From the NCBI GenBank assembly GCA_947484105.1, contig CANKON010000067.1, positions 1 to 7,661 of the forward strand: a DNA stretch of 7,661 bases, read 5' to 3'. This document shows, in pieces, positions 1 to 6,681 of this stretch. This DNA is from Methylococcaceae bacterium (GTDB taxonomy: Bacteria; Pseudomonadota; Gammaproteobacteria; Methylococcales; Methylomonadaceae). Below the pieces are notes generated by a model. That model ran no database searches and was not told where the DNA came from. It saw only the letters and a program-made list of their open reading frames with translations. Within the stretch, counting starts at the first letter, position 1. Every line of letters begins with the position of its first letter. The position numbers were made by a program, and so were the translations under genes.

Positions 1-1592
1 AAACGCACCAAAACCGATTCAGGCATATCAAGTGGCATAACCCCAGTTGCTGCAGCGAATGCGACTAAACCTGAACCCGCAGGAAATGAAATTCCAATTG
101 GAAAACGTGTGTGTGAATCGCCGCCTGTTCCAACGGTGTCAGGCAATAACATTCGATTTAACCAAGAATGAATAATCCCGTCGCCTGGACGCAATGAAAC
201 GCCGCCGCGATTCATAATGAAATCAGGCAAAGTGTGCTGCATTTCAACGTCGATGGGTTTTGGATAGGCGGCGGTGTGACAAAACGATTGCATCACCAAA
301 TCGGCTGAAAAACCTAAACACGCTAAATCTTTTAATTCGTCGCGAGTCATAGGTCCTGTCGTATCTTGTGAGCCGACGGTTGTCATTCGTGGTTCGCAAT
401 AAGTATTCGGACGCACACCGATTACGCCACACGCTTTGCCGACCATTTTTTGAGCAAGAGTAAAACCTTTTCCGCTGTCTTTTTCATCAACTGGGCGTTT
501 GAATACGGTTGATGGTTCTAAACCTAATGCGATTCGCGCTCTGTCAGTTAAACCGCGTCCGATAATTAACGGAATCCGTCCACCTGCTCGTACTTCGTCT
601 AATAAAACATCGGTTTTTAATTCAAATTTGCAAAGCAATTCGCCGCTATCGTGACGTTTTACTTCGCCTTGATACGGGTAAATATCAATCACGTCGCCCA
701 TTGAAAGTTGGCTTACGTCACATTCAAACGGCAATGCGCCAGAATCTTCCATTGTGTTGAAAAAAATTGGCGCTATTTTGCCTCCGATACAAACGCCGCC
801 TTCACGTTTGTTTGGAATGTGCGGAATGTCGTCGCCCATAAACCATAAAACGGAATTCGTTGCCGATTTGCGTGAAGAACCTGTGCCGACCACATCGCCG
901 ACGTAAGCAACAGGAAAGCCTTTTTGTTTCAATTCGCTGATTTGCGCTTCGGCATTCGTGATGCCATCGCGCGGCATTTTGAGCATTGCTTTGGCGTGTA
1001 ACGGAATATCAGGACGTGACCACGCATCGGGCGCAGGCGAGAGGTCGTCTGTGTTGGTTTCGCCTGTAACTTTGAAAACCGTCACAGTTAATTTTTCAGG
1101 TGTGGCATTTTTAGTGGTGAACCATTCGGCATCTGCCCACGATTGCAAAACTTGCGCGGCAAATTTATTTCCTGCTTTGGCTTTAATTTCAACATCGTGA
1201 AACGCATCGAAAATTAACAATGTATGCGACAACCCTTGTGCAGCGAGTTCACAAATTGCTTCGTTTTTGCTGTCGAGTAAATCAATCAATGGCGCGATAT
1301 TATAACCGCCAAGCATCGTGCCGAGTAATTCTGTGGCGCGTTCTGAATTTAAAATGAGTGACGAGGTTTCACCGTTTGCAACCGCAGCTAAAAATCCAGC
1401 TTTCACATAAGCCGCTTCATCTACACCCGCTGGAATACGGTTTGCGAGTAAATCCAAAATGAAATCGGTTTCAGCAGCAGGGGGATTTTTGAATAATTCG
1501 ACCAGTTGCGCGGTTTGCGTTGCGTCTAATGGTTTTGGCACAACACCTTGTTCAGCGCGTTCTGCAACGTGTTTTCGATAAATTTCTAACAT
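1..1592 (-). CDS. acnB: Aconitate hydratase B (bifunctional 2-methylisocitrate dehydratase), N-terminal 530 codons, cut by window edge
   Basis: This gene encodes the cytosolic TCA-cycle aconitase, which interconverts citrate and isocitrate. AcnB enzymes also act on 2-methyl-cis-aconitate in the methylcitrate cycle. My translation of the minus strand is uninterrupted and follows the AcnB order: a HEAT-like helical domain (about residues 1-160), a swivel domain with VGTGSSRKS at 235-243, then the start of the catalytic core with [17 protein letters not shown] from residue 404 and [11 protein letters not shown] from 490. The swivel domain before the core is diagnostic of AcnB against AcnA. The family is about 865 residues long, so roughly the last 335, including the three [4Fe-4S] cysteines, lie outside the window. 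The start is ATG at 1592-1590, with AGGA at 1602-1599 six bases upstream. It is divergent from the unknown gene at 1750. No frameshift or missing motif is seen in the part present. Confidence 0.97.
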   Translation of the reverse strand, partial: MLEIYRKHVAERAEQGVVPKPLDATQTAQLVELFKNPPAAETDFILDLLANRIPAGVDEAAYVKAGFLAAVANGETSSLILNSERATELLGTMLGGYNIAPLIDLLDSKNEAICELAAQGLSHTLLIFDAFHDVEIKAKAGNKFAAQVLQSWADAEWFTTKNATPEKLTVTVFKVTGETNTDDLSPAPDAWSRPDIPLHAKAMLKMPRDGITNAEAQISELKQKGFPVAYVGDVVGTGSSRKSATNSVLWFMGDDIPHIPNKREGGVCIGGKIAPIFFNTMEDSGALPFECDVSQLSMGDVIDIYPYQGEVKRHDSGELLCKFELKTDVLLDEVRAGGRIPLIIGRGLTDRARIALGLEPSTVFKRPVDEKDSGKGFTLAQKMVGKACGVIGVRPNTYCEPRMTTVGSQDTTGPMTRDELKDLACLGFSADLVMQSFCHTAAYPKPIDVEMQHTLPDFIMNRGGVSLRPGDGIIHSWLNRMLLPDTVGTGGDSHTRFPIGISFPAGSGLVAFAAATGVMPLDMPESVLVR

Positions 1593-1645
1593 AAATAATC
1601 CTGTAGAGTTTAAAAATGGAAAATGTGAAGTAAGTTTATTTTTTT

Positions 1646-1672
1646 TAAAGTAAATCGCGTAGAATCCGATAA
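1646..1672 (+). promoter_or_regulatory. Sigma-28 (FliA) flagellar-type promoter
   Basis: The -35 element TAAAGTAA (1646-1653) and the -10 element TCCGATAA (1665-1672) are separated by exactly 11 bases. The enterobacterial FliA consensus is TAAAGTTT-N11-GCCGATAA, so 6 of 8 and 7 of 8 positions match with ideal spacing. The expected transcription start is near 1679-1680, giving a leader of about 70 nt before the ATG at 1750. It points at the unknown plus-strand gene and lies inside the upstream region of the divergent acnB. The match is seen directly; activity is inferred from the consensus. Confidence 0.75.
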
Positions 1673-1749
1673 ACCTGCTGAGACTTAATATAGCCTAAAT
1701 ACCAATTCTCATTTTATTCGATTTTATAGCCAAAAGGGCGAGGTTCATC

Positions 1750-2445
1750 ATGAGTACCATTTCTTCTCTTAATAATTCTAACGCTTACATTCCACAGGCT
1801 ACTAATAAAGTTGCTGGGGAAAGCAGTACGAATCCTGCCACTAATGCGGCAAATCAATCTGCATTTTCATCATATATCAGTGAAGCGTTGGCACAAATTG
1901 GCGTAGCTAATCCAACTAGCATTACCGCTCCAGTTGTCAGTGGTGCTGATGAAACAAGCTCACTAGAAGATCAATCGTTATTCGGTTCGTTTGTTAAAGA
2001 TTTATTTTCAATTTTAAGCAAAAACACTTCAGAACAAGGTTCAACTGTCGTTGATCCGACTGTAGTCAAACAGGGGCAAACTAATTTTCAACAAATTTCG
2101 TCACAAGATAATGAAGGTTCTGAACCTTTAGCTGACAATGAAACGACTGAAAGTAGCATTAACAACGAAGCTATCGCTGCTTACACAGGGCAAAATAGTA
2201 CAACTGTTGGTACTCTCGCAGCTAATTTGCAATCATTGATCAAAAAGTTGAATGACGAAAGTCAAAATACAGACGAGAATAATTCAAGCACAATTCAATC
2301 GTTAAAAGATAGTTTTCAAAGTGTTTTAGATGCACAAGGTGCAGGCGAGAATAGTCCATCAACGTTGGGGCGTTTCTTACAAGCGTTAGCGGAAAACCTT
2401 CAAGGTCAAAGTCCCCTTGGTATCATTATCAACGCACGAGCGTAA
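1750..2445 (+). CDS. Unrecognised acidic Ser/Thr/Asn/Gln-rich protein, putative sigma-28-dependent gene
   Basis: I do not recognise this 231-residue protein. It contains no Cys, Trp or His. Ser, Thr, Asn and Gln make up 98 of 231 residues. There are 24 acidic against 9 basic residues, so it should be acidic. There is no hydrophobic signal peptide or membrane segment; the N-terminus (MSTISSLNNSNAY) is polar. Short amphipathic segments of similar pattern occur at 77-89, 155-168 and 205-218, the last followed by a hydrophobic C-terminus ending LGIIINARA. The start is ATG at 1750 with an AGGGCGAGG purine-rich site ending five to six bases upstream. A FliA-type promoter lies upstream, and the gene stands alone, convergent with ihfB. 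Absence of Cys and Trp, polar composition and sigma-28 control resemble proteins exported through or attached to the flagellum, but no flagellin, FlgM, FliD or hook motif is visible. Function is unknown; that it is a real gene is fairly certain. Confidence 0.85.
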   Translation: MSTISSLNNSNAYIPQATNKVAGESSTNPATNAANQSAFSSYISEALAQIGVANPTSITAPVVSGADETSSLEDQSLFGSFVKDLFSILSKNTSEQGSTVVDPTVVKQGQTNFQQISSQDNEGSEPLADNETTESSINNEAIAAYTGQNSTTVGTLAANLQSLIKKLNDESQNTDENNSSTIQSLKDSFQSVLDAQGAGENSPSTLGRFLQALAENLQGQSPLGIIINARA

Positions 2446-2460
2446 TCACTAAAAAATTGC

Positions 2461-2497
2461 AAAAAAATAGCGCGGCTTTAATTAAAAAGCTGCGCTA
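2461..2497 (-). terminator. Intrinsic terminator of ihfB (between convergent genes)
   Basis: TAGCGCGGCTTT (2468-2479) pairs with AAAGCTGCGCTA (2486-2497) over 12 positions with one G-T wobble, around the six-base loop AATTAA. Read on the minus strand, the stem is followed by seven T residues (2467-2461), a standard rho-independent layout 33 nt after the ihfB stop codon. In the plus direction the hairpin lies 22 nt after the stop of the unknown gene but is followed only by ATTTC, so it would be a weaker terminator for that gene. Confidence 0.85.
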
Positions 2498-2530
2498 ATT
2501 TCAAAAATTTCCTGCACAAGCTGTTCTTGC

Positions 2531-2836
2531 TTATTCAATAATTTTACATTTGTCTGCGGATTCATTAACTCGATCACGCAATTCTTTACCTGGTTTGAAA
2601 TGCGGAACGTGCTTTTTCGCTAATGCAACCGATTCCCCTGTTTTGGGATTTCGCCCAATTCGAGGCGAACGGACGCGCAATGAAAAGCTACCAAATCCTC
2701 TAATTTCAATGCGCTCTCCAGCGGCTAACGCTTGATTCATTTGCTCAATAATACATTTAACAGCTAGCTCAACATCTTTTAACGCGAGATGTTTTTGCTG
2801 CTTTGTCAGCACATCGATGAGTTCAGATTTTGTCAC
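2531..2836 (-). CDS. ihfB: Integration host factor subunit beta
   Basis: This gene encodes one half of the IHF heterodimer, a nucleoid-associated protein that binds specific sites in the minor groove and bends DNA sharply; its partner IHF alpha is not in this window. The 101-residue product begins TKSELIDVL after the start residue and shows the family signatures [15 protein letters not shown] (about 40-54), the beta-arm GRNPKTG (61-67) with the DNA-intercalating proline P64, and [11 protein letters not shown] (79-89). I chose the GTG start at 2836-2834: it has AGGAG at 2846-2842 with a five-base spacer and matches the usual IHF beta N-terminus. The reading frame stays open upstream to 2935, but that would overlap rpsA and run through a terminator hairpin. 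The C-terminal tail ([11 protein letters not shown]) is several residues longer than in E. coli and contains a cysteine. It lies downstream of rpsA, as in many gammaproteobacteria. Confidence 0.96.
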   Translation of the reverse strand: MTKSELIDVLTKQQKHLALKDVELAVKCIIEQMNQALAAGERIEIRGFGSFSLRVRSPRIGRNPKTGESVALAKKHVPHFKPGKELRDRVNESADKCKIIE

Positions 2837-2841
2837 TTTCG

Positions 2842-2846
2842 CTCCT
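2842..2846 (-). promoter_or_regulatory. Ribosome binding site that sets the GTG start of ihfB
   Basis: AGGAG on the minus strand sits five bases (CGAAA) before the GTG codon at 2836-2834. It begins only three bases after the T-tract of the preceding terminator (2861-2850). This placement supports the 101-residue form of IHF beta over the longer open frame. Confidence 0.85.
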
Positions 2847-2849
2847 GTC

Positions 2850-2885
2850 AAAAATAAAAAAGGAGACACGACAAGCCGCGTCTCC
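2850..2885 (-). terminator. Intrinsic terminator or attenuator between rpsA and ihfB
   Basis: On the minus strand a GGAGAC arm (2885-2880) pairs with GTCTCC (2867-2862). The pairing continues inward with two G-U wobbles to a ten-pair stem and a four-base loop, and outward through A-T pairs. It is followed by TTTTTTATTTTT (2861-2850). The hairpin starts 18 nt after the rpsA stop codon. Because the ihfB ribosome binding site begins almost immediately after the T-tract, any rpsA transcript that reaches ihfB must read through this structure; otherwise ihfB needs a promoter inside rpsA, as is known in E. coli. Confidence 0.85.
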
Positions 2886-2903
2886 CTTTCAAATCTTACG
2901 ATT

Positions 2904-4592
2904 TTATTTTTCCATTTGTTGCTTGAAAATATCACCTAAAGTCGGTGATGCAACGCTTTGTTGTGCCGAAGCAGAATAATCTTTCGTAGAAACAGTGTGT
3001 TCTTTTTCAACGCGAGCATTTTCTTCTTTAGGTTTCATCGACAAACTAATGGTTTTCGATTTTTTATCGATACCAATGAATTTTGCTTCGATGCTGTCAC
3101 CTTCTTTCAAAATCGTGCGTGCATCTTCGACGCGGTCACGTTGAATTTCAGACGCTCTCAAATAGCCTTCAATACCATCTTCCAATGTGACGGTTGCACC
3201 TTTTGCATCTACTTCTTTGATAGTGCCTTTAACTGCACTGCCTTTTTCGTGAGTTGCTAAGAAATTTTGGAATGGGTCTTGCGCTAATTGTTTGATGCCA
3301 AGTGAAATGCGTTCACGTTCAGAATCAACCGCTAAAATGATTGTTTCAAGTTCGTCGCCTTTTTTGAAGTCACGAACAGCGGCTTCACCTTCAGCTTCCC
3401 ACGAAATATCAGACATGTGAACCAAACCATCAATGCCGCCGTCTAAACCAATGAAAATACCGAAATCAGTGATTGATTTGATTTTTCCAGAGATTTTGTC
3501 GCCTTTATTGTGTGTTGCCGCGAATTCATCCCAAGGATTTGGTTTGCATTGTTTCATGCCTAATGAAATACGACGACGTTCTTCGTCGATTTCCAAGACC
3601 ATGATTTCAACTTCGTCGCCCAACTGAACTAAGCGTGATGGATTAACGTTTTTGTTTGTCCAGTCCATTTCTGAAACGTGAACGAGCCCTTCAACGCCTT
3701 CTTCGATTTCAACGAAACAGCCGTAATCGGTTAAGTTATTGACTTTACCAAAGACGCGCGTACCAGCTGGGTAGCGGCGTGCGATATTTAACCAAGGATC
3801 TTCACCCATTTGTTTCATGCCTAATGAAACGCGGTTTTTGTCTTTGTCATATTTCATGACTTTAACTTTGATTTCTTGACCAATTTCTACACATTCAGAC
3901 GGATGACGAACACGTCTCCACGCCATGTCGGTAATGTGTAATAAACCATCAACGCCGCCTAAGTCAATGAATGCGCCATAATCGGTTAAGTTTTTAACAA
4001 CACCCGTCACGATTGCGCCTTCTTCAAGCGTTTTCAATAATTCTTCACGTTCTGCACTGTATTCTTTTTCAACGACGGCACGACGTGATAACACGACGTT
4101 ATTGCGTTTTTGGTCAATTTTGATGACTTTGAATTCTAAATCACGACCTTCTAAGAAGGTTGTGTCGCGTACTGGACGAACGTCAACCAATGAACCAGGT
4201 AAAAATGCGCGTAATGCGCCAACTTCCACAGTGAAACCACCGCGAACTTTGCCGTTGATGCGACCAATGATTGTTGCGTTGTTTTCAAATGCAGTTTCAA
4301 GTTCAAACCAGGCTTTGTTTTTCTTCGCTTTATCGCGGGAAAGAAGCGTTGCACCTAAACCATCTTCAAATAAATCCAATGCAACTTCGATTTCGTCGCC
4401 AATTGAAACTTCTAATTCGCCGTTAGCATTCAAAAATTGCCATTTCGGAATCACGCCTTCAGATTTTGAATGTGTGCTGACGATAATCATGTCGTTTTCG
4501 ATGTCGATAACGGTACCGATTAACATTGCACCAGGACTCATTTTGGTCTTGGTTAAACTTTCTTCTAGTAATGCAGCAAAACTTTCGCTCAT
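2904..4592 (-). CDS. rpsA: 30S ribosomal protein S1
   Basis: S1 binds mRNA on the 30S subunit and helps unfold and load leaders for initiation. The 562-residue product has six S1-type OB-fold repeats at about 21-87, 105-171, 192-260, 277-347, 364-434 and 451-520. These are visible from recurring motifs such as [40 protein letters not shown] and [20 protein letters not shown]. The length is close to the 557 residues of E. coli S1, with a polar C-terminal tail. I chose the ATG at 4592-4590 because [13 protein letters not shown] matches the S1 N-terminus; an in-frame TTG four codons upstream is unlikely. The Shine-Dalgarno match is poor (GGGA six bases upstream), as in E. coli rpsA, which lacks a strong one and is autoregulated. 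The gene is bounded by intrinsic terminators on both sides and so is probably transcribed on its own, with ihfB downstream. Confidence 0.98.
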   Translation of the reverse strand: MSESFAALLEESLTKTKMSPGAMLIGTVIDIENDMIIVSTHSKSEGVIPKWQFLNANGELEVSIGDEIEVALDLFEDGLGATLLSRDKAKKNKAWFELETAFENNATIIGRINGKVRGGFTVEVGALRAFLPGSLVDVRPVRDTTFLEGRDLEFKVIKIDQKRNNVVLSRRAVVEKEYSAEREELLKTLEEGAIVTGVVKNLTDYGAFIDLGGVDGLLHITDMAWRRVRHPSECVEIGQEIKVKVMKYDKDKNRVSLGMKQMGEDPWLNIARRYPAGTRVFGKVNNLTDYGCFVEIEEGVEGLVHVSEMDWTNKNVNPSRLVQLGDEVEIMVLEIDEERRRISLGMKQCKPNPWDEFAATHNKGDKISGKIKSITDFGIFIGLDGGIDGLVHMSDISWEAEGEAAVRDFKKGDELETIILAVDSERERISLGIKQLAQDPFQNFLATHEKGSAVKGTIKEVDAKGATVTLEDGIEGYLRASEIQRDRVEDARTILKEGDSIEAKFIGIDKKSKTISLSMKPKEENARVEKEHTVSTKDYSASAQQSVASPTLGDIFKQQMEK

Positions 4593-4602
4593 TTTGTTTC
4601 CC

Positions 4603-4626
4603 AAGATTAGTTTTTACACCAATCTT
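4603..4626 (-). promoter_or_regulatory. rpsA: Hairpin in the rpsA leader next to the start region
   Basis: On the minus strand AAGATTGGT (4626-4618) pairs with ACTAATCTT (4611-4603) over nine positions (one G-U) around the loop GTAAAA. It ends directly before GGGAAACAAA and the rpsA ATG, and no T-tract follows, so it is not a terminator. Structured leaders in place of a strong Shine-Dalgarno are known for rpsA of gammaproteobacteria, where S1 represses its own translation. A similar role here is inferred. The transcription start is not known; a start inside 4618-4626 would prevent the stem from forming in RNA. Confidence 0.45.
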
Positions 4627-4648
4627 TTTTGTATAGTAAATAGTTAAT

Positions 4649-4671
4649 AAAAAACCGCAGGTTATCTGCGG
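4649..4671 (-). terminator. Intrinsic terminator after cmk
   Basis: On the minus strand CCGCAG (4671-4666) and CTGCGG (4660-4655) form a perfect six-pair GC-rich stem around a five-base loop, followed by six T residues (4654-4649). It begins 20 nt after the cmk stop codon and separates the nadC-aroA-cmk group from rpsA. A weaker four-pair stem GTCC/GGAC (4700-4697 with 4691-4688) and its own T-run precede it, overlapping the end of cmk, and may assist. Confidence 0.88.
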
Positions 4672-4691
4672 CGGTCTGTAAAAAAACGTCC

Positions 4692-5345
4692 TTAGCGGAC
4701 TAAACTTAACACTTCTGCAACCACTTCTGAAATGCTCAGGGTTGAAGAATCAATATAAACGGCATCTGCGGCAGGAATTAACGGTGAAATTTGTCGTTCG
4801 CTGTCACGCTGATCGCGTTCTTGTATATCGGCAGTTATCGCGGCAAGATTAGCATCAATTCCTTTGAGTTTCAACTGTTTATAGCGTCTTTGCGCTCTTT
4901 CTTGTGCGCTTGCGGTTAAAAAAACTTTGAATTTTGCATCAGGAAAAACAACCGTCCCCATATCACGTCCATCAGCAACCAAACCAGGCTCTTGCAGAAA
5001 ATCATGTTGTTTTTGTAACAATGCGGCACGAATTTGCGGAATTGCGGCAATTTTTGAAGCTGTATTGCCGGTACTTTCTAAACCTAGCAAATCTGTAATG
5101 TCATTCCCATTTAATAAAACGGCGCGTTCTTCGCCACATTCAAAATGTAAATCCATTGCCAATGCCGCTTCGACAATATCGTCAATGCTACCGTGTTCAA
5201 TATCTTTTTCAGTAATTTCAAGAGCTAACGCGCGATAAATCGCGCCACTGTCCAAATAATGCCAACCTAATTGCGCGGCAACTAAACGGCTTACCGTGCC
5301 TTTACCTGCGCCACTTGGACCATCTATGGTTAAAACGGTTTCCAT
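4692..5345 (-). CDS. cmk: Cytidylate (CMP/dCMP) kinase
   Basis: This enzyme phosphorylates CMP and dCMP with ATP in the cytosol, recycling pyrimidine nucleotides from RNA turnover and phospholipid synthesis. The 217-residue protein has the P-loop GPSGAGKGT (9-17), the nucleotide-binding DSGAIYRA segment (32-39), the family motif DGRDMGTVVFPDA (125-137) and the lid region ERDQRDSER (176-184). Its length is normal for the bacterial long-type enzyme (about 220-230). The start ATG at 5345-5343 overlaps the aroA stop codon by one base (TAATG), and GAGGA at 5356-5352, inside aroA, lies six bases upstream. This implies translational coupling with aroA. The aroA-cmk-rpsA order is a conserved gammaproteobacterial arrangement. 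An intrinsic terminator follows. Confidence 0.97.
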   Translation of the reverse strand: METVLTIDGPSGAGKGTVSRLVAAQLGWHYLDSGAIYRALALEITEKDIEHGSIDDIVEAALAMDLHFECGEERAVLLNGNDITDLLGLESTGNTASKIAAIPQIRAALLQKQHDFLQEPGLVADGRDMGTVVFPDAKFKVFLTASAQERAQRRYKQLKLKGIDANLAAITADIQERDQRDSERQISPLIPAADAVYIDSSTLSISEVVAEVLSLVR

Positions 5346-6664
5346 TAGTTTTCCTCAGTCGTGAGTTTTAAACCTAAATTTGTCGCAATGTTTTTGAATT
5401 CTGGAAAAGACGTGTTCACGTTCGCACAATCTAAAATTTCAATCGGTGCAGTTGCTCGCAAACCAGCGATTGCAAATGCCATTGCAATGCGATGATCGCC
5501 ATGTGATTCAACTGTTCCGCCGCCAATTTTGCCACCTTGAATAATCATGCCGTCAGGCGTTGGCTTTGCATCTACACCCAAAATTTGCAAACCATCTGCC
5601 ATGACTTGAATTCTGTCCGATTCTTTAACACGCAATTCTTCCGCGCCTGTTAAACGGGTTTCACCTTCGGCACACGCTGCTGCAATAAATAAAACAGGAA
5701 ATTCGTCAATCGCCAATGGCACGAGATTTTCAGGAATTTCAATGCCTTTTAATTTGCTTGAAGTTACACGCAAATCAGCAACAGGTTCTCCGCCAACGGT
5801 GCGTTCATTCAAAACTTCAATGTTCGCCCCCATCAGTTTCAAAATATCAATCACGCCTGTGCGTGTTGGATTGATGCCAACGTGTTTGAGCAAAACGTTT
5901 GAATTTTCAGCAATCGACGCGCCAACCAAGAAAAATGCTGCTGATGAAATATCGCTCGGCACGTCAATGGTCATCGAGGTTAATTTGCCGTCTGCGTTAA
6001 TGCTTGCTTGATTTCCATTTACTGAAACAGAATAACCAAAACCGCTCAACATTCTTTCCGTGTGGTCACGAGTTGGCGCAGGTTCAGTAACTTTCGTTTC
6101 GCCTTGCGCGTACATTCCAGCAAGCAATAAACACGATTTAACTTGTGCGCTTGCCATCGGCATTTCGTAGTTAATACTGCTCAACTGCCCCGATTTACCC
6201 GTAATTTCAAGCGGTGCAGTGCCTTTTTCAGTAGTTTTAATGTCTGCGCCCATTTTCGCTAACGGTTCAGTAACACGTTTCATGGGACGTTTTGATAATG
6301 ATTCGTCACCTGTTAAAACGGAATTAAAATTTTTCCCTGCTAATAAACCGCTTAACAAACGCATCGACGTTCCAGAATTACCTAAATAAAGCGGTGCTTT
6401 CGGCGCTTTCAAACCGTGCTTGCCAACACCGTGAATCGTGACGCAACCTTCGTCTTTTCGTTCAATCTCAACGCCCATATCACGAAACGCCTGCAAGGTC
6501 GCAAGTGCGTCCTCGGCTTCTAAAAATCCTGTAACGTGCGTTGTGCCTTCTGCTAAAGAACCTAGCATAATCGAACGATGTGAAATCGATTTATCGCCCG
6601 CAACACGCGCGTCACCGTTTAATGAACCGCCATTTTGAACGTGAAATGTAATTTTTTTTGTCAT
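5345..6664 (-). CDS. aroA: 3-phosphoshikimate 1-carboxyvinyltransferase (EPSP synthase), class II type
   Basis: This is the sixth step of the shikimate pathway: it joins phosphoenolpyruvate to shikimate-3-phosphate to make EPSP, the precursor of chorismate and aromatic amino acids. The 439-residue protein has the two-lobe family pattern: GDKSISHRSIM from 23, NSGTSMRL (96-103), RPMKR (126-130), SAQVK (172-176), RDHTE (199-203), NPTR (265-268), catalytic DEFP (320-323), KESDR (347-351) and DHR (390-392). GDKS, SAQVK, RxHTE and NxTR together are the published class II signature, unlike the E. coli class I enzyme. At the glyphosate-contact position it keeps Gly (G98), where the CP4 enzyme has Ala, and it has Leu (L103) where E. 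coli has Pro101. The start ATG at 6664-6662 has AGGAA at 6674-6670, five bases upstream. It lies 17 nt after nadC and overlaps cmk by one base, so the three probably form one operon. Confidence 0.98.
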   Translation of the reverse strand: MTKKITFHVQNGGSLNGDARVAGDKSISHRSIMLGSLAEGTTHVTGFLEAEDALATLQAFRDMGVEIERKDEGCVTIHGVGKHGLKAPKAPLYLGNSGTSMRLLSGLLAGKNFNSVLTGDESLSKRPMKRVTEPLAKMGADIKTTEKGTAPLEITGKSGQLSSINYEMPMASAQVKSCLLLAGMYAQGETKVTEPAPTRDHTERMLSGFGYSVSVNGNQASINADGKLTSMTIDVPSDISSAAFFLVGASIAENSNVLLKHVGINPTRTGVIDILKLMGANIEVLNERTVGGEPVADLRVTSSKLKGIEIPENLVPLAIDEFPVLFIAAACAEGETRLTGAEELRVKESDRIQVMADGLQILGVDAKPTPDGMIIQGGKIGGGTVESHGDHRIAMAFAIAGLRATAPIEILDCANVNTSFPEFKNIATNLGLKLTTEEN

Positions 6665-6681
6665 TTTGCTTCCTAAATTTT

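Noticed and set aside
1698..1716. Fur-box-like sequence upstream of acnB
   Set aside because: Only about 12 of 19 positions match the classic Fur consensus in an AT-rich stretch, which is within chance expectation without a matrix score or conservation.
2837..2935. N-terminal extension of ihfB (33 extra residues from a start at 2935)
   Set aside because: It would overlap the end of rpsA and be translated from a terminator hairpin; the extra residues do not resemble IHF, and the GTG at 2836 has a good ribosome binding site and matches the family N-terminus.
4593..4604. rpsA start at an upstream TTG (4604), adding four residues
   Set aside because: It lies inside the leader hairpin and uses the only Shine-Dalgarno-like bases as codons; S1 proteins begin at the downstream ATG.
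4630..4658. Sigma-70 promoter for rpsA (-10 TATACA or TACTAT)
   Set aside because: A plausible -10 exists but no acceptable -35 at 15-18 bp, where the terminator stem and T-tract lie; a promoter must be nearby but cannot be fixed by eye.
2950..6640. Plus-strand open frames opposite rpsA, cmk and aroA
   Set aside because: They lie wholly antisense to strongly conserved genes, have low-complexity translations and no ribosome binding sites, and are best explained as shadow frames.
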